Shown here one piece after another: positions 1 through 7,371 of a DNA stretch of 14,689 nucleotides. The translations under genes and the position numbers were made by a program. The stretch is taken from positions 1-14,689 of the forward strand of contig WFTX01000285.1 in the NCBI GenBank assembly GCA_015485235.1, written 5' to 3'. The notes under the pieces were generated by a model. It worked only from the letters and a program-made list of their open reading frames with translations, made no database searches and was not told the origin of the DNA. Every line of letters begins with the position of its first letter. The stretch's first letter is position 1. The stretch comes from Nitrospirota bacterium. Lineage in GTDB: Bacteria; Nitrospirota; Thermodesulfovibrionia; Thermodesulfovibrionales; JdFR-85.

Positions 1-9
1 GAACCTACG

Positions 10-62
10 AATCAACGAAATCAACCAAATAAACAAGACCAACGAGATAAACGCAATTAACC
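10..62. repeat. Degenerate 9-bp tandem repeat abutting the yjbQ stop codon
   Basis: About five imperfect 9-bp units are visible on the plus strand from position 10 (AATCAACGA, AATCAACCA, AATAAACAA, GACCAACGA, GATAAACGC). On the minus strand they read as a GTTGATT/GTTTATT-type sequence. The array begins immediately 3' of the yjbQ stop (57-59) and continues towards the left edge, so its full length is unknown. It does not form a hairpin and is not a CRISPR. Its function is unknown. It could be slippage-prone intergenic filler. Confidence 0.6.
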
Positions 63-452
63 CAGAACCTTGATCGCCACCCTCCGGTGGCGGGGTCCGT
101 CGAACTCGCAGAAGAATATGGACTGCCAGGTCCCCAGAAGGAGCTTCCCCTTTTCCACAAAGACATATGCCGAGGCTCCGACGAGGCTTGATTTGATGTG
201 GGCGTCGGAGTTTCCCTCCATGTGGGCATAACCACCGTCACGGGGAATCAGTTGTGAGAGTGTCTTGATTATGTCCCTCCTCACGGAGGGGTCCGCACCT
301 TCGTTGATCGTGACCGCTCCGGTTGTATGGGGCACAAAGAGATAGCAGACCCCTTCCTCGAGCCCGATTTCCGCAATGACCTCCTGGACGTCAGCCGTGA
401 TATCGACCAGTTCCGTCCGGGCCGATGTCCGGACATTGATATACCTTACCAT
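57..452 (-). CDS. yjbQ: YjbQ/UPF0047 family protein (secondary thiamine-phosphate synthase type)
   Basis: 131 residues, full length for the family. It carries the family signatures in order: the VPHTTGAVTINEGAD block near residues 40-54, a histidine-rich HMEGNSDAHIKSSLVGAS block near 77-94, and the GTWQ-containing end (around 107-110) followed by FCEFDGPRHRR. The E. coli member has weak thiamine-phosphate synthase activity, but the physiological role of the family is not settled, so only the family call is firm. The ATG at 452 is preceded by a good Shine-Dalgarno (GAAGGAGGAAGG, 453-464). It lies 256 bp downstream of lpxK on the same strand. No shared pathway with lpxK is evident, and the gap leaves room for its own promoter. 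Confidence 0.9.
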   Translation of the reverse strand: MVRYINVRTSARTELVDITADVQEVIAEIGLEEGVCYLFVPHTTGAVTINEGADPSVRRDIIKTLSQLIPRDGGYAHMEGNSDAHIKSSLVGASAYVFVEKGKLLLGTWQSIFFCEFDGPRHRRVAIKVLG

Positions 453-708
453 CCTTCCTCCTTCATTTCTCCTTCAAGGTTGCATAACTTCATCTCTTCT
501 CGGCAGGGAGTGTGCCGTCATGGTGCCTTCCGGCAAGACCTTTCCGCGCCATGCACTGCCTCAGAGTCGTCCTCTCCTGAAACCTATCTGCAGAAAACTA
601 CTCATCCTTGTCTCGAGAAGACAAGCGGGAATGCCAATAATCCCCTTGCGTTGGAAGGCCCGTGAGGGCATGCCCCATGCCGGCTTCCGATTTATGCAAC
701 ATCAGGAC
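453..708. other. Intergenic stretch between lpxK and yjbQ, no gene seen
   Basis: Neither strand gives a convincing reading frame here. Two plus-strand frames run through it but lack ribosome sites and protein-like composition. A perfect 7-bp stem with a 5-nt loop lies at 607-625 (CTTGTCT / AGACAAG), and a short inverted repeat (GGCATG / CATGCC) at 667-681. Neither is followed by a T-run on the minus strand, so I do not call a rho-independent terminator. Confidence 0.5.
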
Positions 709-1689
709 TCAGTCAAGTATTATATTATAGAAATTCTCATCTCTTACCTCAAGCTCCACCCTCAATGCAAAAACGGGGAGGGGAAACTCATCGTTTAAAA
801 ACACCCTCATCCTCACAATGTCCTTCTCAGTGGTTATTATGATCTCCGAAGAGGACCTCTCCGCCCGCCGGAGAATCCTCTCCATATCGGCAAGGGAATA
901 GGAATGGTGATCCCTGAAGGAGATCTCCCCTGAGACATCTATCCCTCCGTTCCTGAGCGTATCCAGGAATTTGCGGTGGGAACCGATGGCGGATACCGCA
1001 TAGGCCTTTCTGCCTGAGATCTCATCAAGAGAGAGCAGCTTCCCTTTGGGAGGGACGATCCCGGCAACCCTGTACCGGGCATAGAAGAACTTTACATCAG
1101 GACAATAGGCCCTGATCTGCTCTTCATGGGCGGGGTTCTCCCCCTCGGCATTGGTAAAGACCACCATGTCCGCCCTCCTGAGTTCCTTCACAGGTTCCCG
1201 GAGGTTTCCAAGGGGAAGAAGCCTCCCTCTGCCGAAAGGCCTCCCGGCATCCATGGTGACTATATCAAGGTCCCGCTCCACAGGCCAGTGCTGGAATCCG
1301 TCATCAAGGATGAAGAGGTCGACCTCGCCTGCCACAAGGCTCCCCCTGTAGCGGTTACTGTCCTTGACTATCCAGACCCCCTTCAGCCTCTCAGCCATCA
1401 TGAAGGGCTCGTCCCCCGCCTCTTCCCAGTCAACGATCGGGCCGGAGCCGGTGCTCACAATTGCAGACTCAGGCCCCTTGCTCCCGTATCCTCTTGTAAG
1501 AATACAGACCCTCAGCCCTCTCCTTGAGGCCTCTTCTGCGAGTGAGATTACAAGTGGTGTCTTTCCCGTCCCTCCGAGTGTGATGTTTCCGACACTCACC
1601 GTTTTTGCAGACAAGGCCCTCCTCCGTGATGAACGGAGATAGCGGTCCAGCCTGTAACCTGCGTAGTATAAGTATTCTAAAGGTGTCAT
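709..1689 (-). CDS. lpxK: Tetraacyldisaccharide 4'-kinase (LpxK)
   Basis: 326 residues, close to the usual LpxK length. The enzyme phosphorylates the 4' position of the tetraacyl disaccharide-1-phosphate precursor of lipid A at the cytoplasmic face of the inner membrane. An N-terminal membrane-associating segment is followed by a Walker A loop (GGTGKTP, residues 39-45), then GDEPFMMA (92-99) with the aspartate expected at the active site, ILDDGFQHWPVERD (127-140) and a late RDHHSYS motif carrying the conserved histidine. Together these identify the family. It ends in TGA. The ATG at 1687-1689 has only a weak upstream purine stretch. It is divergent from glgP. Other lipid A or KDO genes often found next to lpxK are not in the window. 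Confidence 0.95.
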   Translation of the reverse strand: MTPLEYLYYAGYRLDRYLRSSRRRALSAKTVSVGNITLGGTGKTPLVISLAEEASRRGLRVCILTRGYGSKGPESAIVSTGSGPIVDWEEAGDEPFMMAERLKGVWIVKDSNRYRGSLVAGEVDLFILDDGFQHWPVERDLDIVTMDAGRPFGRGRLLPLGNLREPVKELRRADMVVFTNAEGENPAHEEQIRAYCPDVKFFYARYRVAGIVPPKGKLLSLDEISGRKAYAVSAIGSHRKFLDTLRNGGIDVSGEISFRDHHSYSLADMERILRRAERSSSEIIITTEKDIVRMRVFLNDEFPLPVFALRVELEVRDENFYNIILD

Positions 1690-1825
1690 ATCATAAAAGC
1701 CCCGTTCCCTTAAATCTCTTCCGGACTTCCATAATTATAACACTACCCCTTATAATAGTTACGCATCTTATTCCCACTCCCTTGTTATCAATAGAAGATT
1801 ATCAATAACAGAGAGGATTTCAGAT
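1690..1825. promoter_or_regulatory. Divergent lpxK/glgP promoter region with TATAAT boxes and a 9-bp direct repeat
   Basis: This 136-bp AT-rich gap separates divergent genes. A perfect TATAAT lies at 1751-1756 on the plus strand, towards glgP, and another at 1739-1734 on the minus strand, towards lpxK. No good -35 is visible for either. TTATCAATA occurs twice in direct orientation (1785-1793 and 1799-1807, start-to-start 14 bp) between the plus-strand -10 and the glgP ribosome site. That could be a repressor or leader-RNA element. The glgP Shine-Dalgarno is GAGAGG near 1811-1816. Confidence 0.45.
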
Positions 1826-3529
1826 ATGACAAAGTTGGAAGAGTTCCTGAAGGAGCCCCTCATAGCCTATTTCTCCATGGAGATAGGACTGTCCACGGAC
1901 ATACCCACATACAGCGGCGGCCTGGGTGTGCTGGCAGGAGACACCATAAGGTCGGCGGCAGACCTCAAGCTCCCCCTCGTGGGGGTTACGCTCCTCACAA
2001 AGAAGGGATACTTTCATCAGGAGATAGATGAGACGGGCCAGCAGATAGAATCCCCCGATGAATGGAATCCCTGGGAATACATGAAAATTCTCCCTGAACG
2101 GGCCCAGGTGGTTATTGAAGGCCGCGAGGTTGAGATAGCTGCCTGGCTCTATATCCAGGAGAGTATTACTGGAGGAAAGGTTCCGATCCTCTTTCTTGAC
2201 ACCGATCTGGAGGAAAATCAGCCTGAAGACAGGGGGATAACCCATTTTCTCTATGGCGGGGACGCTTCATACCGGCTCAAGCAGGAGATAGTGCTCGGGA
2301 TCGGTGGAGTCCGGATGCTTGACCGCCTCGGCTTCGATATCAAGAAATATCATATGAACGAAGGCCACTCAAGCCTCCTCATACTGGAACTCCTCAGGAG
2401 ATACAAGAGGGATATCGAGGAGGTCTGGGATGAAAAACTCGTCTGGGACCTCGACAGGGTCCGGAGGCTCTGCGTCTTCACAACCCATACCCCTGTGGAG
2501 GCGGGCCATGACAAGTTCCCCTATGACCTTGTTGAACGGACAATCAGTGATCTCGTCCCCCTTGAGGTAATAAAGGAGTTCGGCGGAGAGGAGCATCTGA
2601 ACATGACCCACCTTGCCCTGAACCTGAGCCACTATATAAACGGTGTGGCAAAGAAACACCGGGAAGTCTCCCAGAACATGTTCCCGGGATACGAGATTCA
2701 TGCAATAACCAACGGAGTTCACTCCTACACCTGGACATCGGAGCCTTTCAAGAGGCTCTATGACCACTACCTTCCCGGCTGGGCGAACGAGCCTGAGATC
2801 TTTGTGAGGGTGGGAAAGATTCCTGACGAAGAGATCTGGAAGGCCCACATGGAGGCAAAGAGAGAGTTGATCTCGCTGATCCAGAGCGATACCGGTATCC
2901 AGATGGATGAGGGGCTCCTTACCATAGGATTTGCCCGACGGGCCACTGCCTACAAGAGGGCCGACCTCCTGTTTACAGATATTGAACGGCTCCTCAGGAT
3001 AGGGGAAGGGAAGATCCAGATTGTCTATGCCGGCAAGGCCCACCCCAGGGACAACCCGGGCAAGGAACTGATAAAACGGATCATCCAGATCAGCCGGGAA
3101 CTGGACGGCAGGCTGAAGATCGCCTATCTGAAGAACTACAACATGGACCTTGCCCTGAAGATCGTGGCCGGTGTGGATGTCTGGCTGAACACCCCCATGA
3201 GGCCCTATGAGGCCTCGGGGACGTCCGGAATGAAGGCGGCCCATAACGGAGTGCTGAACTTCAGCGTACTGGACGGCTGGTGGATTGAGGGGCATATCGA
3301 GGGTTACACGGGGTGGTCAATCGGCCCGCCGCCCGACGTGGAGGCCGATCCCGCAAAGGATGCAGAGGACCTGTACAACAAACTTGAGAATGTGGTGCTC
3401 CCGACATTCTACAATGACAGGCATACCTGGGTCAGGATGATGCAGAACGCCATCGGGAAGGTGGCCTACTATTTCAACTCCCACAGGATGATGCGGCGGT
3501 ATGTGACCGAGGCCTATATAAGGGATTAG
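1826..3529 (+). CDS. glgP: Alpha-glucan (glycogen/maltodextrin) phosphorylase, short GT35 form
   Basis: 567 residues. It releases glucose 1-phosphate from alpha-1,4-glucans by phosphorolysis in the cytoplasm. It begins with AYFSMEIGLSTDIPTYSGGLGVLAGD and continues with YHMNEGHSSL, HTPVEAGHDKFP, TNGVHSYTW, GFARRATAYKRADL and YAGKAHPRD. The PLP-binding region is EASGTSGMKAAHNG, with the Schiff-base lysine at residue 470. It is much shorter than E. coli-type phosphorylases (about 800 residues) but matches the compact class seen in many anaerobes and thermophiles. It starts a plus-strand series with DUF1015, gap and pgk, suggesting glycogen breakdown is coordinated with lower glycolysis. The stop is TAG. 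A weak imperfect GC hairpin follows at about 3537-3562 without a T-run. Confidence 0.93.
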   Translation: MTKLEEFLKEPLIAYFSMEIGLSTDIPTYSGGLGVLAGDTIRSAADLKLPLVGVTLLTKKGYFHQEIDETGQQIESPDEWNPWEYMKILPERAQVVIEGREVEIAAWLYIQESITGGKVPILFLDTDLEENQPEDRGITHFLYGGDASYRLKQEIVLGIGGVRMLDRLGFDIKKYHMNEGHSSLLILELLRRYKRDIEEVWDEKLVWDLDRVRRLCVFTTHTPVEAGHDKFPYDLVERTISDLVPLEVIKEFGGEEHLNMTHLALNLSHYINGVAKKHREVSQNMFPGYEIHAITNGVHSYTWTSEPFKRLYDHYLPGWANEPEIFVRVGKIPDEEIWKAHMEAKRELISLIQSDTGIQMDEGLLTIGFARRATAYKRADLLFTDIERLLRIGEGKIQIVYAGKAHPRDNPGKELIKRIIQISRELDGRLKIAYLKNYNMDLALKIVAGVDVWLNTPMRPYEASGTSGMKAAHNGVLNFSVLDGWWIEGHIEGYTGWSIGPPPDVEADPAKDAEDLYNKLENVVLPTFYNDRHTWVRMMQNAIGKVAYYFNSHRMMRRYVTEAYIRD

Positions 3530-3613
3530 GTACAGGGGCCGGACAGGGGTCTCCTGCCGCCGGAGAAATATTGAATTATCATCCCGCCAAATGGTATCAT
3601 ATTGCCTCTGTAT

Positions 3614-3635
3614 CACCTTTCATAACACCTTTCAT
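3614..3635. repeat. Tandem direct repeat CACCTTTCAT in the glgP-DUF1015 gap
   Basis: CACCTTTCAT is present exactly twice (3614-3623 and 3626-3635), separated by AA, giving a 12-bp period just upstream of the DUF1015 ribosome site. It could be an operator or chance duplication. The rest of the 132-bp gap (3530-3661) holds no gene that I can support. Confidence 0.5.
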
Positions 3636-3661
3636 GACTGATAAATCTGGAGAATACTGAT

Positions 3662-4927
3662 ATGACTGAAGTCTTGCCATTCAGAGGAGTCCTGTATAAC
3701 CGGGAGCGTTTCAGTGGTGACGATGTGGTCTCCCCGCCATACGACATCATCACTCCTGAGATGAAGGAAACCCTGTACAGCAAGAGCCCCTACAACTTCG
3801 TGAGGATCGATTTCGGGAAGGACCTCCCCGGTGATAACGACGAAGAAAACCGTTACAGCCGTTCCCGAATGTTCTTCAGGAAATGGCTCGAAGAAGGGGT
3901 GCTGCTTCAGTCTGAAAAACCCTGTTTCTATTTAGGAGAGGTCCGGTACAACCTGAGAGGACAGGACAAGGTGATGAGAGGGCTCTTCGGGAGGGTCAGG
4001 ATAACAGACCTCTGTGAAGGGGTTTATCCCCATGAGGAAACCCACTCCAAGCCGAAGGCGGACAGGCTCAACCTGATGCGTGCCTGTAATGCAAACCTGA
4101 GCCCCATCTTCTCTGTATATAATTCTCCCGAGGTAAAAAGCGGGGAACTCTTCAACCGGATCTCCGACAGTCCACCCTATCTTGAGGCCCGGGACCCTGA
4201 CGGGGCTATCCACAGGCTCTGGGTGATAGAGGACCAGAAGGATATAGACTACCTGAGGGAAAAACTCTCTGATATAGCCATCTATATAGCCGACGGCCAT
4301 CACAGATACGAGACCGCCCTGGACTTCAGAAACGAAATGATAAAAAAGAACCCCGCCCACACCGGAGAGGAACCCTACAACTTCGTACTCATGTACCTTG
4401 TGAATATCCCCGACGGCGGTCTTTCCATCCTGCCCACTCACCGGCTTCTGAGGGGCCTCTCTCTTGAGGGACCGGATCCTGAGGAGGCAGTGCTCAAACG
4501 GATAAAAGACCACTTCGAGATAAGGAGACTGGATGACCCCGCAGGAATTATAGAGGAGATTGAGGCTCAGGAGCATGCAATCGGGCTATTTCTGAACGGC
4601 CTGGAGTACGGCTTTGTTCTAAGGCACAACGGAGCCGACCTCCCTGACATCCCCCCTCCTCTCAGAAAACTGGATGTGACCGTACTTCACGAACTGATTA
4701 TAGGGGAACTCTTCCCCTCATCGGAACTCGCCTTTGAAATGGACCCTGAGTTGACCCTCCGGAAGGTAAAAGGCGGAGAGTATCAGGCTGCCTTCTTCCT
4801 GAGGCCTACCAGTCTGGAAGAGGTGGAAAGGGTATCCCTTGAATGCCTCCGGATGCCGCCCAAGTCCACCTACTTCTATCCAAAGGTCCTGACGGGGCTG
4901 GTGATCCACAGACTTGACATTGAATAA
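3662..4927 (+). CDS. DUF1015 family protein
   Basis: 421 residues, the normal family length. Recognisable family blocks are VSPPYDIITPEM near residues 23-34, YPHEETHSKPKADRLNLMRACNANLSPIFSVY around 122-153, and IADGHHRYETALDFRNEM near 209-226. The DGHHRY..A block resembles the loop of the ParB/sulfiredoxin-like fold that also includes free-serine kinases. From memory, DUF1015 genes often sit near serA or other 3-phosphoglycerate and serine genes. Here the gene precedes gap and pgk, which make or use 3-phosphoglycerate. A role as a small-molecule kinase in that area is inference only; no biochemical function is established that I know of. GGAG at 3649-3652 precedes the ATG by 9 nt. Confidence 0.88.
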   Translation: MTEVLPFRGVLYNRERFSGDDVVSPPYDIITPEMKETLYSKSPYNFVRIDFGKDLPGDNDEENRYSRSRMFFRKWLEEGVLLQSEKPCFYLGEVRYNLRGQDKVMRGLFGRVRITDLCEGVYPHEETHSKPKADRLNLMRACNANLSPIFSVYNSPEVKSGELFNRISDSPPYLEARDPDGAIHRLWVIEDQKDIDYLREKLSDIAIYIADGHHRYETALDFRNEMIKKNPAHTGEEPYNFVLMYLVNIPDGGLSILPTHRLLRGLSLEGPDPEEAVLKRIKDHFEIRRLDDPAGIIEEIEAQEHAIGLFLNGLEYGFVLRHNGADLPDIPPPLRKLDVTVLHELIIGELFPSSELAFEMDPELTLRKVKGGEYQAAFFLRPTSLEEVERVSLECLRMPPKSTYFYPKVLTGLVIHRLDIE

Positions 4928-5001
4928 CTGGTGGAGTTAATCTTTGTTCATGCATACAGGCTGTTTCAGATATAAAAATTCTCTTTTTCAAGGAGGTCAG
5001 C

Positions 5002-6006
5002 ATGGCAGTTAAAGTAGGCATCAACGGGTTTGGCAGGATTGGGAGGAACTTCTTCAGGGCATCCATGAAACAGGAAGACTTTGAGATTGTCGCCATCAAC
5101 GACCTCACTGATGCCCGCACGCTCGCCCACCTTCTGAAATACGACTCTGTCCACGGGATCTTCGACGCCGAGGTATCCGCCACTGATGATACCCTCACGG
5201 TGAATGGAAGAGAGATCCGCGTAACGGCAATTACCGACCCTGCAAAGCTCCCCTGGGGAGAGATGGGGGTGGAGTTCGTTATTGAATCCACCGGCATATT
5301 CCGGGACAGGGAGTCGGCATCAAAGCACAGGGAGGCCGGAGCTGAGTGGGTTATTATTTCGGCGCCGGGCAAGGACCCGGACATTACCGTCTGTCTCGGT
5401 GTAAATGAGGCATCCCTCGATCCAGACTCACACAAAATCATCTCTAATGCATCCTGCACGACCAACTGTCTCTCTCCGGTTGCCAAGGTCATTAACAACG
5501 AGTTCGGGATCCAGAGGGGCCTGATGACTACAATCCACTCCTATACCAATGACCAGCGGATACTCGATCTTCCCCACAAGGACCTGAGAAGGGCCAGGGC
5601 TGCGGCCATGAACATGATCCCCACAACAACGGGTGCTGCAAAGGCGGTCGGGCTGGTTCTTCCTGAACTCAAGGGGAAACTCGACGGCATGGCCATAAGG
5701 GTTCCAACCCCTAACGTCTCAGTCGTGGACCTGGTGGCAGAGATCTCGAAGGATGCCACGGCCGAGGAGGTCAACGCTGCACTGAAGGCTGCATCAGAGG
5801 GACCGATGAAGGGGATCATGGCCTACTCAGAAGCCCCTCTTGTATCAATGGACCTGAACGGGAACGACCACTCTTCAATTGTTGATGCAACTATCACCAA
5901 GGTGATTGATAAGCGGATGGTAAAGGTGCTTGCCTGGTATGACAACGAGTGGGGCTACAGCAGCAGGCTCCGTGACCTGATCCAGTTCATCATGAAAAAG
6001 AGATAG
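5002..6006 (+). CDS. gap: Glyceraldehyde-3-phosphate dehydrogenase, type I, NAD-dependent
   Basis: 334 residues, full length. It oxidises glyceraldehyde 3-phosphate with phosphate to 1,3-bisphosphoglycerate in the cytoplasm. The Rossmann motif INGFGRIGRN lies at residues 7-16. Asp34 in AINDLTD indicates NAD preference. The catalytic block is SNASCTTNC with nucleophile Cys152, and the general base is His179 in TIHSYTNDQ. WYDNEWGYS is present near the C-terminus. DLPHKDLRRARA fits the glycolytic rather than the plastid-type NADP form. The ribosome site is a perfect AAGGAGGT at 4990-4997, 4 nt from the ATG, suggesting strong translation. pgk starts 25 bp after its stop, so the pair is almost certainly co-transcribed. 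Confidence 0.97.
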   Translation: MAVKVGINGFGRIGRNFFRASMKQEDFEIVAINDLTDARTLAHLLKYDSVHGIFDAEVSATDDTLTVNGREIRVTAITDPAKLPWGEMGVEFVIESTGIFRDRESASKHREAGAEWVIISAPGKDPDITVCLGVNEASLDPDSHKIISNASCTTNCLSPVAKVINNEFGIQRGLMTTIHSYTNDQRILDLPHKDLRRARAAAMNMIPTTTGAAKAVGLVLPELKGKLDGMAIRVPTPNVSVVDLVAEISKDATAEEVNAALKAASEGPMKGIMAYSEAPLVSMDLNGNDHSSIVDATITKVIDKRMVKVLAWYDNEWGYSSRLRDLIQFIMKKR

Positions 6007-6031
6007 AACTTACCACCGGAAGGAGGCAAAC

Positions 6032-7258
6032 ATGGTTGGCGGAACGAATCCTGCTCCCATCAAGGATGTACTGGGAAAACTCACAGTTGAGGATCTTGAT
6101 CTTCAGAACAAGAGGGTATTCATACGTGTGGACTTCAATGTCCCCCTTGATGAGAATCTCAACATAACCGATGACCGGCGGATACGCTCCGCCCTGCCCA
6201 CAATAAATTATGCCATAGATGAGGGAGCCAAGGTCATACTCGCCTCCCATCTCGGCCGGCCCAAGGGCAAGCCCGATCCACGGTACAGCCTGGCCCCTGT
6301 GGCCAAAAGACTGAAAAGGCTCCTGAACAAGGAGGTCATCTTCTCCCCGGACTGTGTTGGCCCCCAGGTGAGAAATCTGATCGAAAAGATGCAACCCGGT
6401 GATGTAGTGGTACTGGAGAATCTCAGGTTCCATGAAGGAGAGGAGAAGAATGACGAGGTCTTTGCCCGGAACCTTGCTGATCTGGCGGATTTTTATATAA
6501 ATGATGCCTTTGGAACGGCACACCGGAGCCATGCATCCATTGTGGGAATACCTAAGTTCCTTCCCGCTGCAGCGGGGTTTCTCTTGAAGAAGGAGATAGA
6601 GTACCTGAAGGGGGTGGTGAACAACCCGGTGCGGCCCTTTGTGGCGATCCTCGGCGGGGCCAAGGTCTCGGGAAAGATCGGTGTCCTTGAGAACCTTGAG
6701 GCCAATGTAGACAAGGTCCTCATAGGCGGTGGAATGGCCTACACTTTCATAAAGGCGATGGGTTACGAGGTGGGAGACTCCCTCGTGGAAGACAATATGC
6801 TCGAGACAGCACAGAGGATAAGAAAGAGCCTGAAGGAACGGGGGGTGAAGTTCTACCTTCCTGTGGACTGCGTAATAGCCCATGATCTTGAGCCGGGCTC
6901 GGAGACAAAGATAGTCCCTACACTGGAGATCCCTCCGGGATGGAAGGCCCTTGATATCGGGCCTGCATCGGCAAAGCTTTTTGACGAGGCCCTCCATAAC
7001 GCCAAGACCATCCTCTGGAACGGCCCCATGGGTGTCTTTGAGGTGGATGCCTTCTCCAGGGGAACCTTTGCCGTCGCTCGCTCCGTGGCCGACGCCTATG
7101 CCCTGACGATAGTGGGCGGAGGAGACACGGACCTCGCCGTTCACCGGGCGGGCGTCTCCGACAGCATCTCCTTCATCTCCACAGGTGGAGGGGCAACACT
7201 CCAGTTGCTCGAGGGCAAGGAGCTTCCGGGCATTGCCGCCCTTACGGACAAAGAGTAA
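6032..7258 (+). CDS. pgk: Phosphoglycerate kinase
   Basis: 408 residues. It transfers phosphate between 1,3-bisphosphoglycerate and ADP, the step after GAPDH. Motifs are KRVFIRVDFNVPLDE (residues 28-42, the PGK signature), ASHLGRPKG, LENLRFHEGEEKND, FGTAHRSHAS, the nucleotide-binding GGAKVSGKIGVLENL, WNGPMGVFE and the C-terminal GGGDTDLAVHRAG...ISTGGGATL. The N-terminus has about 15 extra residues before the usual start of the fold. The ATG at 6032 is nevertheless supported by AAGGAGG at 6020-6026 with 5-nt spacing. It is the last gene of the plus-strand carbon cluster and is followed by a strong terminator at 7308-7343. Confidence 0.97.
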   Translation: MVGGTNPAPIKDVLGKLTVEDLDLQNKRVFIRVDFNVPLDENLNITDDRRIRSALPTINYAIDEGAKVILASHLGRPKGKPDPRYSLAPVAKRLKRLLNKEVIFSPDCVGPQVRNLIEKMQPGDVVVLENLRFHEGEEKNDEVFARNLADLADFYINDAFGTAHRSHASIVGIPKFLPAAAGFLLKKEIEYLKGVVNNPVRPFVAILGGAKVSGKIGVLENLEANVDKVLIGGGMAYTFIKAMGYEVGDSLVEDNMLETAQRIRKSLKERGVKFYLPVDCVIAHDLEPGSETKIVPTLEIPPGWKALDIGPASAKLFDEALHNAKTILWNGPMGVFEVDAFSRGTFAVARSVADAYALTIVGGGDTDLAVHRAGVSDSISFISTGGGATLQLLEGKELPGIAALTDKE

Positions 7259-7283
7259 GCCCAACAACCAGATTTTCTTAATA

Positions 7284-7303
7284 ACTATATAACACTATAT
7301 AAC
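7284..7303. repeat. Perfect 10-bp tandem duplication ACTATATAAC x2
   Basis: ACTATATAAC is repeated exactly, head to tail (7284-7293 and 7294-7303), between the pgk stop and the terminator stem. It is AT-rich and adjacent to the T-rich tail of the minus-strand terminator. No function is evident beyond spacer. Confidence 0.6.
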
Positions 7304-7307
7304 AAAC

Positions 7308-7343
7308 AAAGGAGAAGGGGCTCAGCCGAGCCCCTTCTCCTTT
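7308..7343. terminator. Shared bidirectional rho-independent terminator of pgk (+) and the selenoprotein gene (-)
   Basis: A perfect 16-bp stem, AAAGGAGAAGGGGCTC (7308-7323) with its complement at 7328-7343, closes a 4-nt loop. The plus-strand side ends in TTTT. The minus-strand side runs into TTTGTTTGTT. It lies between the convergent pgk and selenoprotein genes and can serve both. Confidence 0.9.
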
Positions 7344-7348
7344 TCTCA

Positions 7349-7365
7349 ACATGCCAACGGCATGC
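7349..7365 (-). promoter_or_regulatory. Candidate bacterial SECIS after UGA codon 118, in the 3' UTR
   Basis: On the minus strand GCATGCC-GTT-GGCATGT forms a 6-bp perfect stem plus one G-U pair, with a 3-nt loop. It starts 16 nt after the last UGA. The TAA stop lies before it, so this hairpin is non-coding and its presence cannot be explained by protein repeats. Confidence 0.75.
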
Positions 7366-7371
7366 ATAAAC

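Noticed and set aside
607..625. Perfect 7-bp hairpin between lpxK and yjbQ as a terminator
   Set aside because: There is no T-run on either strand, so it is noted only as a hairpin.
2369..3295. 308-codon minus-strand frame inside glgP
   Set aside because: It is antisense to a clear GT35 enzyme, with no family motif and no ribosome site.
5990..7267. 425-codon minus-strand frame across pgk
   Set aside because: It is a complete antisense shadow of phosphoglycerate kinase. Its length reflects codon bias in pgk.
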